Shown: positions 1-8,793 of the stretch, one piece after another
How the letters are laid out: the number at the start of each line of letters is the position of its first letter
How positions within the stretch are numbered: position 1 is the first letter of the stretch
NCBI RefSeq assembly: GCF_000472865.1
Contig: NZ_AXAP01000009.1
Span: 104,974-168,973, forward strand
DNA: 64,000 nt
Origin: Bradyrhizobium elkanii WSM2783
GTDB taxonomy: Bacteria > Pseudomonadota > Alphaproteobacteria > Rhizobiales > Xanthobacteraceae
Direction of reading: 5' to 3'
Notes under the pieces: generated by a model
The model's database searches: none
The model's input: only the letters and a program-made list of their open reading frames with translations
Told to the model about the DNA's origin: nothing
Position numbers and translations under genes: made by a program

Positions 1-617
1 ACGTTGACGCGCACGCCGGCAGCCACACCGACGACGGCATAGCCGCTCGCAGGATGCCGGATTTTCCGATAGCTGAAGCGCGTATCCGCCGCCGGGCGCG
101 GAATATGGATGGCGACCAGCACCTCGTCGGGCTCCAGCGCCGTGGAGAAGATATCGACAAAAAAGTCATTCGCCGCTACGCGTCTTGATCCGCTGGCGCT
201 TGCGACCTCCAGTTCCGCCTTCAGCGCGATCACGATGGCCGGCCAATCGGCTGCGGGATCGGCATTGGCGAGTGATCCACCAATAGTGCCGCGGTTGCGC
301 ACCTGCGGATCGGCAATCAAATTGGCCGCCTGACGGAAGATCGGAAGCACCTGGTGTAGCGCGTGGGATGCAAGCAGTTCGGCATGTGTCGTCAGCACGC
401 CAATGCTGATGCTGTCCTCGCCGACCAGGATTCCTTTCATTTCCGCGACGCCGCGGATATCAACGAGCAGCGCTGGCGAGGCCAGCCGAAGCTTCAGCGT
501 CGGGATCAGCGTGTGGCCTCCGGCGACCAGCTTCGTTCCGTCTGGGTCACGGCGCAGGAAATCGATCGCCTCGGCGAGCGAGCCCGCGCGAACATAGTCG
601 AAGGGCGCAGGGATCAT
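1..617 (-). CDS. FAD-binding (medium) subunit of a xanthine dehydrogenase/CO dehydrogenase-family molybdenum hydroxylase, 3' end cut by window edge
   Basis: Translating the complement from an ATG at 617 gives a protein starting MIPAPFDYVRAGSLAEAI, with the FAD-loop motifs AGGHTLIP (about residue 32) and TIGGSLANADPAAD (about residue 110) typical of CoxM/CutM-type flavoprotein subunits. This subunit passes electrons from the FeS subunit through FAD to the external acceptor. The ATG overlaps the TGA of the molybdenum subunit gene in an ATGA arrangement, so it is the last visible gene of the operon FeS-Mo-FAD. About 205 codons are present; the family is usually 260-300 residues, so the C-terminal part lies outside the window. 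Confidence 0.9.
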   Translation of the reverse strand, partial: MIPAPFDYVRAGSLAEAIDFLRRDPDGTKLVAGGHTLIPTLKLRLASPALLVDIRGVAEMKGILVGEDSISIGVLTTHAELLASHALHQVLPIFRQAANLIADPQVRNRGTIGGSLANADPAADWPAIVIALKAELEVASASGSRRVAANDFFVDIFSTALEPDEVLVAIHIPRPAADTRFSYRKIRHPASGYAVVGVAAGVRVN

Positions 618-2983
618 TGGCCTGCTCCGTTGCGCGCGCTCTGGACCGCCGCCCAGATGCGCGGCGGCGTCAGCGGCATATCGAGGTGGCTGATGCCGAA
701 GGGCGACAACGCGTCGAGCACGGCGTGAACCATGCAGGGCGGCGCCGCGATCGAGCCGCTTTCGCCGATGCCCTTGACGCCGATCGGATTGGTCGGGGAG
801 GGGGTCTCCTGGAACAGCGAGGTGATGCTGGGCACATGCTCGGCACGCGGCACGGCGTAGTCGAGCAGCGAGCCGGTCAGGAGCTGTCCGCTGTCAGGAT
901 CGTAGCTGACCTCTTCATATAGCGCTTGGGCAATGCCCTGCACGACGCCACCGTGGATCTGTCCTGCTGCCAGCAGCGGATTGATCAACGTGCCGACGTC
1001 ATCGACCGCGACATAGTCGATGATGTCAACGATCCCGGTCTCGGGATCGACCTCGACATAGGCCAGATGGACGCCGGACGGCGCGCTCATTCCGGTCGGA
1101 TCGTAGAAGACGGTTTCGTCGAGGCCAGGCGTGACCCCATCGGGGAGCTTGTGTCCGACATAGGCCATGCGCGCGACCTTGCCGAAGGCCAGAGGTGCAA
1201 TGTCGGTGCCGGGCACACTGAACCGGCCCGCGGCATAGGCGATGTCCTTCTCGTCGACCTCCAGCATGCCCGCGGCCATCTTCTTTGCTTTTGCGACGAT
1301 GCGCTGCGAGCAGACATGCAGGCTCGATCCGCCGACCGCCATCGAACGGGAGTTGAAGGTGCCGTGGCCAGCCTGCACCTGGCGCGTATCGCCCTGGATC
1401 ACGTCGATGCTCTCGATCGGAATTTGCAGCACGTCCGCGGCGATCTGCGACAGCGAGGTGACATGGCCATGGCCCTGGCTCATCGAACCCGAATACACCG
1501 TGGCGCGGCCGCTGGAATCGATCGCAACCCGCGCGCTCTCCCAGCCGCCGCGATCGAATCCGATCAGCGCAAGACGCCGCGACGGCGCCATGCCACACAT
1601 ATGCGTGTACGCGGCAACGCCGATGCCGCGGTAGATGCCGTTGCGGCGCAAGGTGTCGCGTTCGTTCCGGCGAGCGTCGTAGTTGAAAGCGGCGAGTGCC
1701 TTGTCGAGAAGGCCCTGATAATTGCCGCTATCGTAGATCACGGCCATGCCTCCATAGGGCCGGTAGGGAAAATCGGCGAGCTGAATGAAATTCTTCCGCC
1801 TGATCTCGACCTGATCCAGATTCAGATGACGCGCGACGGCGTCGATGGCACGCTCGGCGATATAGGCGCCTTCCGGCCGGCCATAGCCACGATAGGCATC
1901 GACGGGCACGGTGTTGGTGACGACGACGCGCGAGGTCGCCTCGTAGTTCGCGATTCTATAATTGCCGGTGCCGAAATTGACGGTGTTAACGGTCGGCCCA
2001 CCGCTCGCCATGTTGGAGAGATAGGCTCCGACATTCCCGAGCGTTTCGACTTTCAGTCCGAGAATGATGCCGTCATTTTTGATCGCCACCTCGATATTTT
2101 CAGTGTGGGCGCGGCCATGGTTGGTCGATTGATGGCTCTCAGAACGGCTTTCCCACCATTTCACTGGCGCGCCGAGTTCGCGCGCGAGATGCGGACAGAG
2201 CAGCTCCTCCGGATAAAGATGCATCTTGGCACCAAAGCCGCCGCCGATATCGGGCGCGACCACGCGCAACAGGTGTTCCGGAATGCCGACCGTCTCGGCG
2301 ATCCAGCGCCGATGCATGTGCGGGACCTGGCTTGGCATGTACACCGTCAATGTGCCGTCGGGCTCGGGCGCGGCCACCACGCTGCGCGTTTCCATGCAGG
2401 TCGGAATCAGGCGGTTGTTGACGAGGCGCAGCTTGAGAACCTGATCGGCTTCGCGGGCTGCCATGGCATAGTCGCCGCCCCGCACCTTGTAGACGGTGGT
2501 GATGTTGCCGGGCACGTTGTCATGAAGCTGCGGCGCGTCGGGCCCGATCGCGGCCTCTTCGTCGATCACGGCAGGCAACATCTCGTAATCGACGTCGATC
2601 AGGCCGACGGCGTCATAGGCTTGCGCTTGCGTCTCCGCGACCACCAGCGCGACGCATTCACCGACGAAACGCACGCGATCGATGGCGACAACCGGGCGAA
2701 ACGGCACCTTGGTGCCGGGCATGACCCAGTTCGGAACAATCGGACCGATCTTGCCCTGAAGATCCTGACCAGAGAGGGCAAGGCGAACGCCCGGCGCTGC
2801 CTTGGCCGCGCCAAGGTCGACGTTCTTGATGATGGCATGCGCATGCGGCGATCGCGCGATCGCCATATGGAGCATGCCGGGCAGCCTGATGTCATCGACA
2901 TAGCGGCCCTTGCCGGTGAGGAATTTGAAATCCTCGCGGCGCTTCAGCGGCTGGCCGATGTAGGGGAGCACGGTTGCGTTCAT
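614..2983 (-). CDS. Molybdopterin-binding large subunit, xanthine dehydrogenase family (CoxL-like, not form I)
   Basis: This 789-residue protein has the length and layout of the aldehyde oxidase/xanthine dehydrogenase molybdenum subunit. GGGFGAK is near residue 247, the Mo-proximal loop AYRGYGR at about 363-369, GHGTFNSRS in the middle, and the conserved GIGESGS with the putative catalytic Glu near the C-terminus. True form I CO dehydrogenase carries AYRCSFR in this loop, so CO oxidation is unlikely; the family hydroxylates heterocycles or aldehydes with water-derived oxygen. The start is six bases after the FeS subunit stop, and the stop overlaps the FAD subunit start, so the three are translated as one operon. 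The substrate cannot be read from sequence. Confidence 0.93.
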   Translation of the reverse strand: MNATVLPYIGQPLKRREDFKFLTGKGRYVDDIRLPGMLHMAIARSPHAHAIIKNVDLGAAKAAPGVRLALSGQDLQGKIGPIVPNWVMPGTKVPFRPVVAIDRVRFVGECVALVVAETQAQAYDAVGLIDVDYEMLPAVIDEEAAIGPDAPQLHDNVPGNITTVYKVRGGDYAMAAREADQVLKLRLVNNRLIPTCMETRSVVAAPEPDGTLTVYMPSQVPHMHRRWIAETVGIPEHLLRVVAPDIGGGFGAKMHLYPEELLCPHLARELGAPVKWWESRSESHQSTNHGRAHTENIEVAIKNDGIILGLKVETLGNVGAYLSNMASGGPTVNTVNFGTGNYRIANYEATSRVVVTNTVPVDAYRGYGRPEGAYIAERAIDAVARHLNLDQVEIRRKNFIQLADFPYRPYGGMAVIYDSGNYQGLLDKALAAFNYDARRNERDTLRRNGIYRGIGVAAYTHMCGMAPSRRLALIGFDRGGWESARVAIDSSGRATVYSGSMSQGHGHVTSLSQIAADVLQIPIESIDVIQGDTRQVQAGHGTFNSRSMAVGGSSLHVCSQRIVAKAKKMAAGMLEVDEKDIAYAAGRFSVPGTDIAPLAFGKVARMAYVGHKLPDGVTPGLDETVFYDPTGMSAPSGVHLAYVEVDPETGIVDIIDYVAVDDVGTLINPLLAAGQIHGGVVQGIAQALYEEVSYDPDSGQLLTGSLLDYAVPRAEHVPSITSLFQETPSPTNPIGVKGIGESGSIAAPPCMVHAVLDALSPFGISHLDMPLTPPRIWAAVQSARNGAGQ

Positions 2984-2988
2984 GGCGA

Positions 2989-3471
2989 TCAGCCTTTTGC
3001 AACGAGGGACTCAACGGCGCGGACGATGTTGTGATAGCCGGTGCAGCGGCAGATGTTGCCGGCTATGCCGTGGCGGATGTCGTCTTCACTTGGATCGGGA
3101 TGAGCGCGCAGCAACTGGCGCACGCTCATGATCATTCCCGGCGTGCAGAAGCCGCACTGCAGCGCGTGATGCTCATGGAAGGCGGTCTGCACCGGATCCA
3201 GGGGCGATCCCGCCGGCGACACGCCCTCGATCGTCGTGATCGAGGCGCCGTCAGCCATGACGGCGAGCACGGTGCATGATTTTGTCGCCTGTCCATCGAT
3301 CTCGACGGTGCAGGCGCCGCATTGCGAGGTGTCGCAGCCGATATGAGTGCCAGTCAGGCCGAGATCGTCCCTGATCAAGTGGACCAGCAGCTTACGGCTT
3401 TCGACCTCGAGCGTACGGCGGATGCCGTTGATCTCGATCGTCACCGTGTGACGTTTTTCCGCTTCGACCAT
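2989..3471 (-). CDS. 2Fe-2S (small) subunit of molybdenum hydroxylase A
   Basis: The 160-residue protein has the two expected [2Fe-2S] sites: a plant-ferredoxin-type set at Cys46, 51, 54 and 66 (CDTSQCGAC) and a C-terminal set at Cys106, 109, 141 and 143 (CGFC and CRCTGY). It relays electrons from the molybdenum cofactor to FAD. It leads the Mo and FAD subunit genes and lies 37 bp after the unknown 238-residue gene on the same strand, so all four probably form one transcript controlled from the HxlR-linked palindromes upstream. All eight ligands are present and the length is normal. Confidence 0.94.
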   Translation of the reverse strand: MVEAEKRHTVTIEINGIRRTLEVESRKLLVHLIRDDLGLTGTHIGCDTSQCGACTVEIDGQATKSCTVLAVMADGASITTIEGVSPAGSPLDPVQTAFHEHHALQCGFCTPGMIMSVRQLLRAHPDPSEDDIRHGIAGNICRCTGYHNIVRAVESLVAKG

Positions 3472-3508
3472 ATATCCTCCCGTCGCGGTCCGGCGACCGC
3501 GTATCTCG

Positions 3509-4225
3509 TTAGAAGAACCTGACGGCGGCGATGTCGATGGCGACGCCGATCCCGTTTGTCATGGGAGTGCCGTCTGCATTGCGGCGATAGGCTCGACGCT
3601 TGGCCGGGACCTTGATGCCGTCGAAGTCGCGATAGTCGGACACGTAGTGGGCGGTCGGAACGCCGCCGATCACATCAGCGAAATAATCGAGCCTCGAAAT
3701 GAGCCCATCGGCGCGGACATAGAAGACTTGTTCGGGAGAGTGTGTAGCGACTGAGTTCGGGAAGGTCACTTTGAGCCGACGCCACGTCTCTCCGCTCTCA
3801 TTCCAAGGCTCGATCTCCTCGGTCGAAAAGCCCGGCAATGCGAACATGAAGGGCGTGTTGAGATAGTTCCACATCGCATAGCCGCTGAAATAGGCGAGGT
3901 GCAGATCGTCCCATGGGGTGGCTGGGGTGTGGTCGGCAAAAGAAGCGCGCGGACTGCTCCGCTCTCTCAGGCGTTTGCCCTCGACGGTATCGATTGCAAC
4001 CAGATCGGGCCGATAGAAGCTGCGCAGGCCGTCGGCGGTGAATGGCTCGTAGCTGAGCTGCTGGCCAGGTATATCGACCGTGACGCGAACGTCCTTCAGC
4101 ACCTCAGGCCAGCCCTTTCCGGCCCAGAGCGAACCAACGATCGACATGTCGCTCTCAATGCCGCGAAACCGTTTCCATTGCGCCGCGCCATGGGCATCGA
4201 GGACGAGATCGCGGAGATCTGCCAT
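3509..4225 (-). CDS. Uncharacterised 238-residue cytoplasmic protein, first gene of the hydroxylase A operon
   Basis: I do not recognise this family with certainty. The ATG at 4225 is preceded by GGAAGGAAACAGC; the longer frame upstream runs through the operator region and is unlikely to be translated. The protein starts [17 protein letters not shown], has no signal peptide or membrane segment, and is rich in aromatic residues ([18 protein letters not shown] around residues 105-122). Alternating strand-like stretches suggest an all-beta or LolA-like fold, which is a guess. It is divergent from the HxlR gene and 37 bp ahead of the FeS subunit gene, so it is likely co-regulated and may help handle the substrate. 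Confidence 0.75.
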   Translation of the reverse strand: MADLRDLVLDAHGAAQWKRFRGIESDMSIVGSLWAGKGWPEVLKDVRVTVDIPGQQLSYEPFTADGLRSFYRPDLVAIDTVEGKRLRERSSPRASFADHTPATPWDDLHLAYFSGYAMWNYLNTPFMFALPGFSTEEIEPWNESGETWRRLKVTFPNSVATHSPEQVFYVRADGLISRLDYFADVIGGVPTAHYVSDYRDFDGIKVPAKRRAYRRNADGTPMTNGIGVAIDIAAVRFF

Positions 4226-4266
4226 GCTGTTTCCTTCCGATCCAAGAATTCTAACGAGATGTACAA

Positions 4267-4281
4267 CTCTAATAATAAGAG
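4267..4281. promoter_or_regulatory. Putative HxlR operator, copy 1 (near-palindrome)
   Basis: CTCTAATAATAAGAG differs from the perfect palindrome at 4330-4344 by one arm base and the centre. It lies between the divergent start codons at 4225 and 4368, close to the operon gene. Confidence 0.6.
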
Positions 4282-4329
4282 TGATTAGAAAGCAAGAGAT
4301 TTGCAAGGGTTGTGCGCACGTCGAAATTA

Positions 4330-4344
4330 CTCTAATTATTAGAG
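4330..4344. promoter_or_regulatory. Putative HxlR operator, copy 2 (perfect 7-1-7 palindrome)
   Basis: CTCTAATTATTAGAG is a perfect inverted repeat with a one-base centre, 23 bp before the HxlR start. The centres of the two copies are 63 bp apart, about six helical turns, as expected if two dimers bind the same DNA face and loop or cooperate. The sites are much more AT-rich than the surroundings. Confidence 0.65.
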
Positions 4345-4367
4345 CGATTTGCGAGGGGGTATGACGA

Positions 4368-4880
4368 ATGCGCTCGAAGAGTTTCGAGGGAATGGTGTGC
4401 TCGATTGCCGGCGTTCTGGACGCCGTCGGCGACCGCTGGGCAATGCTGATCCTGCGGGACCTCGGTCTTGGGCTGCGCCGCTACGATGACCTGCGCAAGT
4501 CGACCGGCGTCACCCACGCCACGCTGTCCGATCGTCTCAAGCATCTCGAGGAGAATGAGCTGATTGAGCGGCGGCTGTATCAGACCGGGCCCGACCGCTA
4601 TGAATACGTTCTGACGCGAAAGGGAGCGGACATTATTCTCGTGATCCAGGCACTCGCGCAGGTCGGCGACAAATGGCAGATCGCTGGCGACAAAGGTCCG
4701 CCGCTGAAATTCATCAATCAGAGCAGCGGGCGGGCGGTCAAGCTTGCTCTTGTCGACGAAAAATCAGGTGAAGTTGTCCGCCTGCGGGATGTACGGCCGC
4801 AGGCCGGTCCGGGCGCCGACGATCTCGTGCGCTGGCGGCTGACGAAGTTCGATAGATCATCATCCAGCGATCGGCGCTAA
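4368..4880 (+). CDS. HxlR-family winged-helix transcriptional regulator
   Basis: The 170-residue protein opens with a full HxlR helix-turn-helix: CSIAGVLDAVGDRWAMLIL, then GLRRYDDLRKSTGVTHATLSDRLKHLEENELIERR and a wing ending YVLTRKGAD (residues 11-90). The Cys11 position matches the redox or electrophile-sensing cysteine found in many HxlR proteins. About 70 extra C-terminal residues carry the ITGDKGPPLKF-like tail seen in some members. GAGGGGG precedes the ATG. It is divergent from hydroxylase operon A across two palindromes, so it most likely controls that operon and itself. It ends 3 bp from the convergent IclR gene. Confidence 0.9.
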   Translation: MRSKSFEGMVCSIAGVLDAVGDRWAMLILRDLGLGLRRYDDLRKSTGVTHATLSDRLKHLEENELIERRLYQTGPDRYEYVLTRKGADIILVIQALAQVGDKWQIAGDKGPPLKFINQSSGRAVKLALVDEKSGEVVRLRDVRPQAGPGADDLVRWRLTKFDRSSSSDRR

Positions 4881-4883
4881 CTC

Positions 4884-5627
4884 TCAATTGCTTTCCAGCT
4901 CGGACGCGAAGCGGCGCAATGCTTGCTGCATCGTTGCCGCCGTCAGTGCTCTTCGTTCCAGGCACCGAGACGTCGGTCCGGCAACGACGATCGAGAGCTG
5001 TCGTGAACTGAGCGGAAGGGAAAGCGCTACGCCTGCCAGATCGGGAATGTACTCCGACGAACTCTGGTGGTACCCGCGCTTGGCCGCGATCTCGAGTTCA
5101 GCCTCCACTGCGTCGGCGCTCATGGGCGTCGTTTCGGAAAACGGCTCGAACTTGATCTTGCGATAGATGGCCCGCCGTTCTTCGGGAGAATGCTGCGCCA
5201 GGATGGCCCTTCCAACCGAACTTGCATACACCGGCACCCGGTCGCCCACTTGAGCGAAGTAGCGCACCGAATGCCCGGATTCCTCGACATGCAGGAAGAT
5301 CGCAGAGGTGCCCGCTAGGGCCGCGATCGCCGTGGTCTCTCCGGTCTCCTTGGCAATTTCTGCCACGAGTGCATAGGCGACTTCTGGAAGCGGGGCCGCG
5401 TCCGCAACGGCGCGCGCCAGCGTCAGCCAGCGTGGGCTTGGGTAGTAGCCGCTTCGCGCTCGCGTCTCGTAGAGCCATCCCTTGTCGACAATCGTGCCAA
5501 CAAGATTGAAGGTGCTGGAGCGCGGCCAGCCCAGATCGTCCGAGATCTCGGCCAGCGTCGCCGGTCGTTTGCGGCGCGCAAAGTACTCCAGCAGCTCGAG
5601 AACGTTAGCAGCCTGCCTGACCAACAT
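4884..5627 (-). CDS. IclR-family transcriptional regulator
   Basis: The protein has 247 residues. An N-terminal helix-turn-helix (VLELLEYFARRKRPATLAEISDDLGWPRSSTFNLVGTIVDKGWL, cited here as residues 9-52) is followed by an IclR effector domain with VGDRVPVYASSVGRAILA around residue 130 and the AGVALSLPL strand near 205. These regulators bind small organic acids. It is divergent from the binding protein gene at 5914 and probably regulates that set; an AT-rich inverted repeat lies between them. It is convergent with the HxlR gene. Confidence 0.9.
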   Translation of the reverse strand: MLVRQAANVLELLEYFARRKRPATLAEISDDLGWPRSSTFNLVGTIVDKGWLYETRARSGYYPSPRWLTLARAVADAAPLPEVAYALVAEIAKETGETTAIAALAGTSAIFLHVEESGHSVRYFAQVGDRVPVYASSVGRAILAQHSPEERRAIYRKIKFEPFSETTPMSADAVEAELEIAAKRGYHQSSSEYIPDLAGVALSLPLSSRQLSIVVAGPTSRCLERRALTAATMQQALRRFASELESN

Positions 5628-5832
5628 ACGAAACCCGCATCTTCTCCGCGAAGGTTGGTTGCTCCGTGACGTCGAACAACAACTCCCGCTTACTCAGCCG
5701 CTGATTGGCGACTCCACGGTCATAGCATCATCCGCTCAGCCGGAAGCTCGTCCCGGAATTTGAGCCATCGCGTCCTGTGGACTTCGGTTCAGAGGTCGGA
5801 ACGAACGCCTTGACTTAAAATTCATATACGTG

Positions 5833-5854
5833 TCTTATAAATTCACAAATAAGA
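5833..5854. promoter_or_regulatory. AT-rich inverted repeat in the IclR/binding-protein divergent region
   Basis: TCTTAT and ATAAGA arms are separated by 10 bp, 60 bp before the binding protein start. The stretch 5816-5860 is strikingly AT-rich, and a TTGACT at 5810 with TTATAA about 19 bp later may be a promoter. It is a plausible IclR operator, but a single weak repeat is thin evidence. Confidence 0.35.
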
Positions 5855-5913
5855 ATTTTGCTGAAGGCTGAGGCTGCCACCATCAGCGAAAGCCCACGGG
5901 GGGAGGACCTTTC

Positions 5914-7134
5914 ATGGCTGCATTCAGGAATTTGGTTTCATCGGCGGTGGCGTCGGTTTGCATGGTGACCGCCTCGGCCGCCTTGGCTCAGACCAGCGTC
6001 AAGCTCGGCGTGCTCGCCGACATGTCCGGCATCTTCTCGGACATCGGGGGCATGGGCGCTGCCGAAGCGACGAAGATGGCGGTCGAGGATTTCAACAAGC
6101 TGCCGGGTTCGGAGAAGTTCAAGATCGAGGTTGTCAGCGGCGACGCGCTGAACAAGCCGGACGTGGCGCGCGGCATCGCCCGCAAATGGTTCGACACGGA
6201 GAATGTCGATGCGGTCGTTGATCTGCCGACGAGCGCGATCTCGCTGGCCATCGCACCCCTCGTTCAGGAGTTGAACAAAGTCGCGCTGTTCACCGCATCG
6301 GGCACGTCGGACCTGACGGGCAAGTCCTGCACGCCGAATTCGGTGCACTGGACCTACGATACCTGGGCGTTGTCGCACGGTACCGCCGATGCCATCACCA
6401 AGGCCGGCGGCAAGACCTGGTTCTTCGTCACGGCCGACTTTGCCCTCGGGCATTCGCTGGAGCGCGATGCGAGCGCCGTCGTCAACGCGAACGGTGGCAA
6501 GGTCGTCGGCAGTGTCAAGCACCCGACTGATTCGAACGACTTCGCGTCCTTCCTGCTTCAGGCGCAGGCGTCGCGCGCCGAGATCATCGCGCTCGCCAAT
6601 GCCGGTGGCGATACGATCAAGGCGATCAAGCAGGCCTCCGAATTCGGCATCATTGAGGGCGGGCAGAAGCTCGCAGGGATGCTGCTGTTCATCTCGGACA
6701 TTCACTCGCTTGGCCTGAAGACGGCGCAAGGCCTCCAACTGACCACCGCGTTCTATTGGGACCTGAACGACAAGACGAGGAGCTTTGGCGAGCGCTTCGC
6801 GGCGCGGAACAACGGGCGCTATCCGTCGATGAACCAGGCTGGAGCATATTCCGCGACGCTGGCCTATCTGACCGCCGTCGCAAAGGTGGGATCGCCGCGT
6901 GATGGCGCCGCCGTCGTCAAGGCGATGCGCGAGGTGGGCACGTTTGACGATCCTCTGTTCGGAAAGACGTCGCTGCGCGAGGACGGTCGCGTTCTTCACG
7001 ACATGATGCTGATCCAGGTCAAGACGCCCGGCGAATCGAAGAAGCCCTACGACTACTACAAGATCGTTTCGACCATTCCCGCCGAAGCGGCATTCCGTCC
7101 GCTCAAGGACGGCGGTTGCCCCCTTGTGAAGTGA
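5914..7134 (+). CDS. Periplasmic branched-chain amino acid-type ABC transporter substrate-binding protein (LivK-like)
   Basis: The 406-residue protein begins with a Sec signal peptide ending ASAALAQ (about residue 26). It continues VKLGVLADMSGIFSDIGGMGAAEATKMAVEDFN, cited as residues 29-61, which is the Peripla_BP_6 fold entry. This class binds amino acids, amides or aromatic acids for LivHMGF-type importers. No permease or ATPase of that type is in the window, so it is an orphan binding protein or is served elsewhere. GGGGGGAGGACC precedes the ATG. It is followed by an aldehyde dehydrogenase, an SDR and a PLP enzyme on the same strand. Confidence 0.9.
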   Translation: MAAFRNLVSSAVASVCMVTASAALAQTSVKLGVLADMSGIFSDIGGMGAAEATKMAVEDFNKLPGSEKFKIEVVSGDALNKPDVARGIARKWFDTENVDAVVDLPTSAISLAIAPLVQELNKVALFTASGTSDLTGKSCTPNSVHWTYDTWALSHGTADAITKAGGKTWFFVTADFALGHSLERDASAVVNANGGKVVGSVKHPTDSNDFASFLLQAQASRAEIIALANAGGDTIKAIKQASEFGIIEGGQKLAGMLLFISDIHSLGLKTAQGLQLTTAFYWDLNDKTRSFGERFAARNNGRYPSMNQAGAYSATLAYLTAVAKVGSPRDGAAVVKAMREVGTFDDPLFGKTSLREDGRVLHDMMLIQVKTPGESKKPYDYYKIVSTIPAEAAFRPLKDGGCPLVK

Positions 7135-7138
7135 GTGT

Positions 7139-7166
7139 CCGGCTCGGTCGAACGCGAGCGAGCCGG
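7139..7166. terminator. Hairpin after the binding protein gene
   Basis: CCGGCTCG and CGAGCCGG form a perfect 8-bp stem with a 12-base loop, four bases after the stop codon. There is no T-run, so this is more likely an mRNA-stabilising or attenuating hairpin that keeps the binding protein abundant than a full terminator. Confidence 0.45.
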
Positions 7167-7250
7167 AATTCTAGAGAGAGCCGCGCCTGCCTTGCGAGCC
7201 GCATGGCGGGCTGCTCCGAGATTTTGCGTTGACCTGTGGAGGATCAATCC

Positions 7251-8744
7251 GTGCTGAAATCCGATCGTCTCACCCGCTACGATCATCTCTATATTGGCGG
7301 CTCGTGGGTCGCGCCTGAAGACGGCGGTTTTCTCGAAAGCATCGATCCCTCCACAGCGCGCCCCTGGGCTCGCGTCGCCTTCGGCGGCCCCGGTGATATC
7401 GACCGTGCCGTCGCGGCGGCGCGACAAGCACTGAACGGTCCGTGGGGGCGCATGCCCGGGCACGAGCGCGCGGCGCTGCTGCGCAAGTTCGCTGACCTCT
7501 ATGCGAAGCGCGCCGCTGATCTTGCGGTTCTGGAAACAACGGATTCCGGCCGCGCGCTGCGGGAGTCACGTGCCGATATTAGCGGCCACACCTATGGCTA
7601 TCACTGGTGGGCATCATTGGCGGACAAGCATTCCGGCCGCACCATTCCATTCGACGACAGTGTGCACGCATTTACGACCCGCGTGCCGGTCGGCGTGGTC
7701 GGCGCGATTACGCCATGGAACGTGCCGCTCATGGCCGCGGCATGGAAGCTCGGTCCGGCACTTGCCGCCGGTTGCACCGTCGTGTTGAAGCCGGCAGAGC
7801 AGACGCCGGTCACCTCGCTCGAGCTCGGAAAATTGTTCGACGAAGCCGGCTTTCCGGCTGGGGTAGTCAACATCGTTCCCGGATACGGGAAGGATGGCGC
7901 TGGTGAGCGGCTCGTCACCCACCCGGGCGTCGACAAGATCGCATTCACCGGCGAGGGCGCGACGGCGAAGGTCATCCTGCGTGCAGGCGCGGACACGATG
8001 AAGCGCTTCACTTTCGAGCTTGGCGGCAAGTCGCCCCATATCATTTTCGCCGACGCCGATCTCGAACAGGCGCTGAACGCGGCCACCAATTCCGCATGGA
8101 CGCTGTGCGGACAGAGCTGTGCGCTCGGCTCACGGGTCCTGGTTCAGAGGCCGATCTACGATCAGGTCGTCGCAGAATTTGCGCGCCGCGCGGCTCAGGT
8201 GCGGGTCGGTCCTCCGCTGGATGAAGCCACGCATATGGGTCCCCAGGCGCACGAGGAGCAACTCGCCAAGACACTGTCCTACATCGATATCGGACGGGCC
8301 GACGGCGCTGAAGTGGTGACCGGCGGAGGTCGGCTGAGCGGCGGCGTGCATGGCGACGGCTACTTCGTCCAGCCAACCGTCTTTGCCAACGTCTCCAACG
8401 AGATGCGGATCGCTCGCGAGGAGATTTTTGGCCCCGTGGCCGCGCTGATTCCGTTCGAGGGCGAGGAGCAGGCGATCGCAATCGCGAATGACACCCCGTA
8501 CGGACTGACGGCCGGCCTTTGGACGCAGGATATCGGACGCGGCCATCGCGTTTCCAGCCGGATTCGTGCAGGCATGGTGTGGGTGAACACCTACCGTTTC
8601 ATTCGCTGGTCTACGCCCTATGGCGGTTTCAAGGGCAGCGGTTGGGGCCGGGAGAATGGTATCGAAGCGCTCGATTCCTATCTCGAAACCCGCACCACGG
8701 TGGTCAGCACGACCGGGCGTTTTCCGAACGCCTACGCCAACTAA
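7251..8744 (+). CDS. NAD(P)+-dependent aldehyde dehydrogenase
   Basis: The protein is 497 residues from a GTG at 7251, chosen because GGAGG lies 8 bp upstream; the frame also has a GTG at 7236 but with no ribosome site. It shows TPWNVPLM (cofactor site), the FTGEGATAK strand, the catalytic Glu in FELGGKSPH and the catalytic Cys in GQSCALGSRVLV, followed by EEIFGPVAALIPF. The enzyme oxidises an aldehyde to its acid. It sits between a binding protein and an SDR, consistent with alcohol-to-aldehyde-to-acid conversion of the imported compound. The specific aldehyde is unknown. Confidence 0.92.
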   Translation: MLKSDRLTRYDHLYIGGSWVAPEDGGFLESIDPSTARPWARVAFGGPGDIDRAVAAARQALNGPWGRMPGHERAALLRKFADLYAKRAADLAVLETTDSGRALRESRADISGHTYGYHWWASLADKHSGRTIPFDDSVHAFTTRVPVGVVGAITPWNVPLMAAAWKLGPALAAGCTVVLKPAEQTPVTSLELGKLFDEAGFPAGVVNIVPGYGKDGAGERLVTHPGVDKIAFTGEGATAKVILRAGADTMKRFTFELGGKSPHIIFADADLEQALNAATNSAWTLCGQSCALGSRVLVQRPIYDQVVAEFARRAAQVRVGPPLDEATHMGPQAHEEQLAKTLSYIDIGRADGAEVVTGGGRLSGGVHGDGYFVQPTVFANVSNEMRIAREEIFGPVAALIPFEGEEQAIAIANDTPYGLTAGLWTQDIGRGHRVSSRIRAGMVWVNTYRFIRWSTPYGGFKGSGWGRENGIEALDSYLETRTTVVSTTGRFPNAYAN

Positions 8745-8793
8745 AATCAAGCACAGCACCTCTCGTTAAATCCAACAAGAAGAGAAGACGATC

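Noticed and set aside
926..3034. 702-codon open frame on the plus strand opposite the operon A large subunit
   Set aside because: It is antisense to a clear Mo subunit, rich in Arg/His/Asp with no motif, and has no ribosome site; long shadow frames are usual in GC-rich DNA.
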